Shown here one piece after another: positions 7,582-10,606 of a stretch of 10,606 nucleotides of DNA. The stretch spans positions 239,349 through 249,954 of the forward strand of contig KV784176.1 in NCBI GenBank assembly GCA_000333855.2, written 5' to 3'. How positions within the stretch are numbered: the stretch's first letter is position 1; every line of letters begins with the position of its first letter. The position numbers and the translations under genes are program-made. The notes beneath the pieces were generated by a model. It saw only the letters and a program-made list of their open reading frames with translations. It was not told the origin of the DNA and made no database searches. The stretch comes from Endotrypanum monterogeii. Lineage: Eukaryota > Euglenozoa > Kinetoplastea > Trypanosomatida > Trypanosomatidae.

Positions 7582-7837
7582 CATCCTCTTCTCTCCCGTC
7601 CGACCTCCTTTATCCATGTATAGTATGGGCATCATGTGCATGGGAGAGGGAGATGGCTAGATGCTTCATATTTTATTTTTCTATTTCTTGTTGTCTTTTC
7701 TTATAAACGACTTGCATACTGGATGCTCTCTTGTGAGCCGAGTCGAGACGCTACTCCTCGTGTGTACTCGACTCTACAGATGAGGTGTTGCTGTGTCTTG
7801 CTCATATTTTTTTTTCTTTCTCCCCTTTCACTGGCAG
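7582..7837 (+). promoter_or_regulatory. T/C-rich stretch with strong splice-acceptor-like site at 7836-7837
   Basis: A CT-rich tract at 7582-7613 is followed by AG at 7622-7623. A longer tract with T9 at 7807-7815 and CT to 7829 is followed by CTGGCAG, whose AG is 7836-7837. The second is among the best-looking spliced-leader acceptors in the window. The first ATG after it (7895) opens only 11 codons, and the next (7977) opens a 123-codon frame (to 8348) without recognisable features. The site could be an orphan signal or mark an unannotated transcript. Confidence 0.4.
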
Positions 7838-8401
7838 TAGAGCACCACTAGCACAAAACACAGCAACTCTCGCATTCACAAACACACACACGCACATGCG
7901 GGTACAGGTTGGAAGATACTGTGGGGTGTAGGTGGCGGGTATATAAGACGTCAACGGTCGCCCAATTATCCGGAGGATGCATATACGCATTCCGTGTTCG
8001 CTGCCCTACATGCGACTCTGTGGATGCATGTCTGTGTGCGTCTGTGTAGTGGATGCTGGGTGCAAGAGTGCATTTGTTTCTCCGGTGTGGGGTCTCTTTT
8101 CCTTCTCCAACTGTGTTTCATTATCACTACCATCCTCGCTGTTACAAATTGCTTTTCGCACACGTACAGCCTCACCCACTCGTGCTCTGAACACCCGTCC
8201 ACCCTGTCACTCACAGTCGTCGCCCTCATTTGCTCTCCCGCTCCCCTACATATGTCATAGTCATATAAAGCGCGTGAGGGCTTGCACGCGATGTGGCCCT
8301 GTATTTCCGGCTCTGGTAGTGACCGGTCGCAGGCTGCAGAGGCCTTAGGGAGTACCGAGGCCGATGCCTATGTCTACTCCTCGTCTCTGTGGATCTTCTC
8401 A

Positions 8402-8423
8402 CCCCCCTCCCCCCTCCCCTCCC
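8402..8423 (-). other. Canonical G-quadruplex motif on the minus strand
   Basis: The + strand runs C6, T, C6, T, C4, T, C3, so the minus strand has four G-runs separated by single A bases, the tightest possible loops. It is a strong quadruplex candidate (and i-motif candidate on +). Just downstream, GGGGAGTAGGG at 8433-8443 can also pair with part of the C-runs, so a hairpin is a competing structure. Confidence 0.65.
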
Positions 8424-9148
8424 GTGGAGAAGGGGAGTAGGGCAAACTTGTGAGAGTATCGCTACTCGGGAATGGGATGCCGGGGAAAGAGTCGCGTGCG
8501 TTGCGGCTCTGCTGTGACGCGTGTGTACCTTACCGGTGGCAGGCACCCGCGAGGCGATGGGCGACGGAATGTGACTGACAGCGGATGCGCATGCGACGGG
8601 AGGAGGGGGGGGGCTTGCTCGACAATCTCGAATCCCTCCGGCAGGCATGCGGCAAGCCTCCGTGGTGGTGGTGTTTGTGGGGACAGGGATGGGTGCATGA
8701 ACGTACAAGACGCCCTGCGTGCAGAGGGGGGTAGCGTCACCGCTCCGTGGAAAGTCGATGAGACCGCGCCGCTCCCGGGGCGGAGAACCCACACAGGCCA
8801 CATCTCCTCTTCTCACAGAAGATTGTGCACCATGCAATCCACACAGCGTTGCCGTGCCTGTGAGCAGCGCGGAGAAGAGCACTAGCCGGACGGAACTCCC
8901 AGCTATTGGCTGCTGTGTGTGTGTGACAAGGGGGCTTGCGAGCCCAATACCAGTTGCTGTGGGATGCCACGTGTCGCCGGGTGGGTGGGAAAGAGAAACG
9001 TACGTGTAGCCATACCCCCACCGCAACCCTGCCCCCGCCTGTACTCCCGTCTAGCCGAGGAAAACAAGGCACGCATGCGGCGGCGCGTATGTTCTCTGCG
9101 AGCAGCATTGCGAACGGGAGGGAACCCCGCGACGCTCTCCTGAGCGAT

Positions 9149-9172
9149 GGGAGATGGGGCGGTGGGGGGGGG
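9149..9172 (+). other. G-run cluster, possible G-quadruplex (+ strand)
   Basis: GGG, AGAT, GGGG, CGGT, then G9, which can supply two runs. Homopolymer G9 is also prone to length variation and sequencing error. Confidence 0.4.
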
Positions 9173-9336
9173 TTGCAGACAGCAAGCACGCCCCGAGCTT
9201 GGCGCGGCTGCGCACCCTCCACACACATACATACTTCCACCTTCTCTACCCCGGCGTCCTTTTGCCTGCTCTTGCCGATGACGGTGCCGTGCGCTGTGCA
9301 CGTGAGATCGGTGTGCTTTTTACGTTTACATATTTG

Positions 9337-9354
9337 GTGTGTGTGTGTGTGTGT
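9337..9354 (+). repeat. (GT)9 microsatellite
   Basis: Perfect GT repeat of 9 units, about 730 bases before the start of copy C. Confidence 0.9.
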
Positions 9355-9814
9355 CGTTGTACTGTGACCTGTTGTCTTTGCGAACGTTACACCAATCACT
9401 GCAGCTTTACGCACATGCCACACACACTCCATATGCGAGCATGAGCCGCCACCTACACATTAAGTGAATGTCTCACTAACGCACTGTGGTGTACTCCCTG
9501 CTCAAGGGCACCGAGCCGTGCAACCGGCGACATGGCGCCGTGATGCGGGCGTCAGAAACGCCAGGCGCGGATTTCCACCCTCGCACGCGCGGAAAGGTGC
9601 ACACGCTTCTCTGTGTCTGATGGTCGTGGCACCATTTTTACTGTACGCGTGTTTGTGGACGTGCGCGAGGCAATCGGTCAATATCCGGGGCGGTGTAGCT
9701 CTAGTGGAATGCCGTGCTCACCGTGGCCATTGCTCTCCTCCGCAACAGCACCACCTTCTTTGCCTATGTTGCAGCCTGTCCCCTAGCTCCCTACGCATCG
9801 CACACGCTATGGCT

Positions 9815-9916
9815 GTCCTCTCCTCCCCCCTTCTTCCTTCGTCTCGCTGTATTTTATCCCTCCCTCTCTCTCTCTTCACTGCTTTACACTATGGTAAAAA
9901 CTGCTGTCCCCTCCAG
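9815..9916 (+). promoter_or_regulatory. Polypyrimidine tract and spliced-leader acceptor for GP63 copy C
   Basis: A CT-rich tract (about 9815-9846, and a CT repeat at 9857-9880) is followed by CTCCAG. The AG at 9915-9916 is the first AG after the tract, about 36 bases downstream, with none between. This is the clearest acceptor layout in the window and would give a 5'UTR of about 150 bases. Use is inferred. Confidence 0.6.
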
Positions 9917-10066
9917 ATGACCACACTCGCTCTCGCTCCCCTTCCTGCTCCTACGCAAACAAACACGCGCGCAGCACATACAAGCTAGCCACCGCTCCTT
10001 CCGCCCTTCATCCCTTCTGCTTTGCACCGACACCGCCGATCACACCTCTACACCCGTGTCGGCTCG
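9917..10066 (+). other. Probable 5'UTR of GP63 copy C
   Basis: A 150-base leader, C-rich and poor in G like the leader of copy B. It has an ATG at 9918 right at the predicted splice junction, which may or may not be within the mRNA. In the frame of copy C the nearest upstream stop is TAG at 9986-9988, so translation cannot start earlier than that. No other ATG lies between it and 10067. Confidence 0.5.
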
Positions 10067-10606
10067 ATGCTCCTCATCTGCTCAGGCAGAACTGACCGTG
10101 TGCGCAGCGGTGCTGCATGGCTCCTGCGCCTGGCGGCGGCCACATGCATCGTCGTGGCTGCAGGCACCGCTGCCGTGTGGGCCCAGGATGTCGATTTGAA
10201 AGAAGCTGAAAATCCGTGCATTCACGACGAGATGCAGCGGCGCATTCAGCCGTCGGTGGTGCAGCGGAGCGGCGGCCGCGACACCTCCGCAGCCATGGCA
10301 CTGCCTCTCATCTCGAGCGCGGCTGACCCCACCGTCATTGGTGGCGGGCCCGACTACGCTCGGGAGGACAACACGTGGAGCAAAATCGAGCGCTCCGCTG
10401 TGTGGGGTGAGCTGCGCATCGTCGTGTCGGCTGAGGACCTCACAGATCCCACCCATTACTGCAAGGTCGTCGGGCAGAAAATACTCAATTACCACGGCAA
10501 CAACGTTTCCTGTTCCATTCATGACATCTTGACAGTGAACAAGCGCGACATCCTCCTCAATTCGATCGTCCCCGAGGCGGTGCGGCTGCACACGAACCGG
10601 CTGAAG
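10067..10606 (+). CDS. GP63: GP63 (leishmanolysin) copy C, 3'-truncated by window edge
   Basis: The frame is open from ATG 10067 to the window end (180 codons visible). It is the only ATG in this frame after the TAG at 9986. The N-terminus MLLICSGRTD differs from copy B, but from RVRSGAAWLL the signal peptide matches almost exactly and should be cut after VWA (residue 39). The propeptide has the cysteine switch PCIHD (Cys51), while the rest of it is strongly diverged. The start of the mature enzyme is recognisable by WGELRIVVS, EDLTDP and EAVRLHT. HEXXH and the C-terminus lie beyond the edge, so activity and anchoring are unknown. NVS is a possible N-glycosylation site. It is a third, distinct paralogue of the array on the same strand. 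Confidence 0.93.
   Translation, partial: MLLICSGRTDRVRSGAAWLLRLAAATCIVVAAGTAAVWAQDVDLKEAENPCIHDEMQRRIQPSVVQRSGGRDTSAAMALPLISSAADPTVIGGGPDYAREDNTWSKIERSAVWGELRIVVSAEDLTDPTHYCKVVGQKILNYHGNNVSCSIHDILTVNKRDILLNSIVPEAVRLHTNRLK

Larger units (their letters stand above)
7838..9814 (+). other. Intergenic, no convincing gene
   Basis: Overlapping frames on both strands (up to 266 codons on minus at 8226-9026 and 231 on minus at 8737-9432) carry GT-derived Cys/Val or His/Thr runs and Pro/Gly runs but no domain I recognise. G/C-run clusters lie at 8402-8423 and 9149-9172 and GT tracts at 8915-8926 and 9337-9354. I see no GP63 remnant and no tRNA-like or rRNA-like structure. Confidence 0.5.

Noticed and set aside
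7941..7948. TATA-box-like TATATAAG (also CATATAAAG near 8261)
   Set aside because: Protein-coding genes of trypanosomatids are not transcribed from individual TATA promoters, and no gene starts nearby.
8226..9026. 266-codon minus frame in the large spacer
   Set aside because: It contains poly-Pro, poly-Thr and Gly/Arg runs from simple sequence, is opposite in direction to the polycistron, and has no recognisable domain.
9464..9988. 174-codon + frame before copy C
   Set aside because: It overlaps the polypyrimidine tract and predicted splice acceptor of copy C, and its sequence is Leu/Ser/Pro translated from pyrimidine runs.

Overview
The window looks like nuclear DNA from a trypanosomatid, most likely Leishmania or a close Leishmaniinae relative. 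It carries three same-strand, intron-less copies of the surface metalloprotease GP63 (leishmanolysin, major surface protease MSP, peptidase family M8). The genes are GC-rich, and they are separated by long non-coding stretches full of poly-T and poly-pyrimidine tracts, GT/CA microsatellites and C- or G-runs. This is the expected layout of a polycistronically transcribed tandem array whose mRNAs are made by spliced-leader trans-splicing and coupled polyadenylation. I cannot fix the species from sequence alone.

Layout: (1) 1-1065, the 3' part of GP63 copy A, running in from the left edge and ending in a long Ser-rich tail with a probable GPI-anchor signal. (2) 1066-2804, a 1.7 kb spacer with a 3'UTR, a small hairpin, a T-rich/pyrimidine processing region and a C/A-rich leader. 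(3) 2805-4568, the complete GP63 copy B (587 aa), with signal peptide, cysteine-switch propeptide, HEIAH zinc site, third His and Met-turn. It stops just where the GPI-anchored tail should begin, so it is predicted to be secreted or soluble. (4) 4569-10066, a 5.5 kb spacer in which I find no convincing gene. It holds a possible degenerate retroposon (SIDER-like) hallmark, several microsatellites, G-quadruplex-forming runs and orphan splice-acceptor-like sites. (5) 10067-10606, the 5' part of GP63 copy C, cut off by the right edge.

The three copies are clearly diverged paralogues rather than identical repeats. They share near-identical nucleotide blocks (signal peptide, zinc-site flank, parts of the C-terminal domain) set among strongly diverged segments, a pattern suggesting patchwork gene conversion plus diversification. 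The array appears to encode both membrane-anchored (A) and soluble (B) forms of the same protease. The main points for a second look are the precise loss of the GPI tail in copy B, the long tail of copy A, the conserved signal-peptide island, and the contents of the 5.5 kb spacer. I did not find evidence for a wholly new system.
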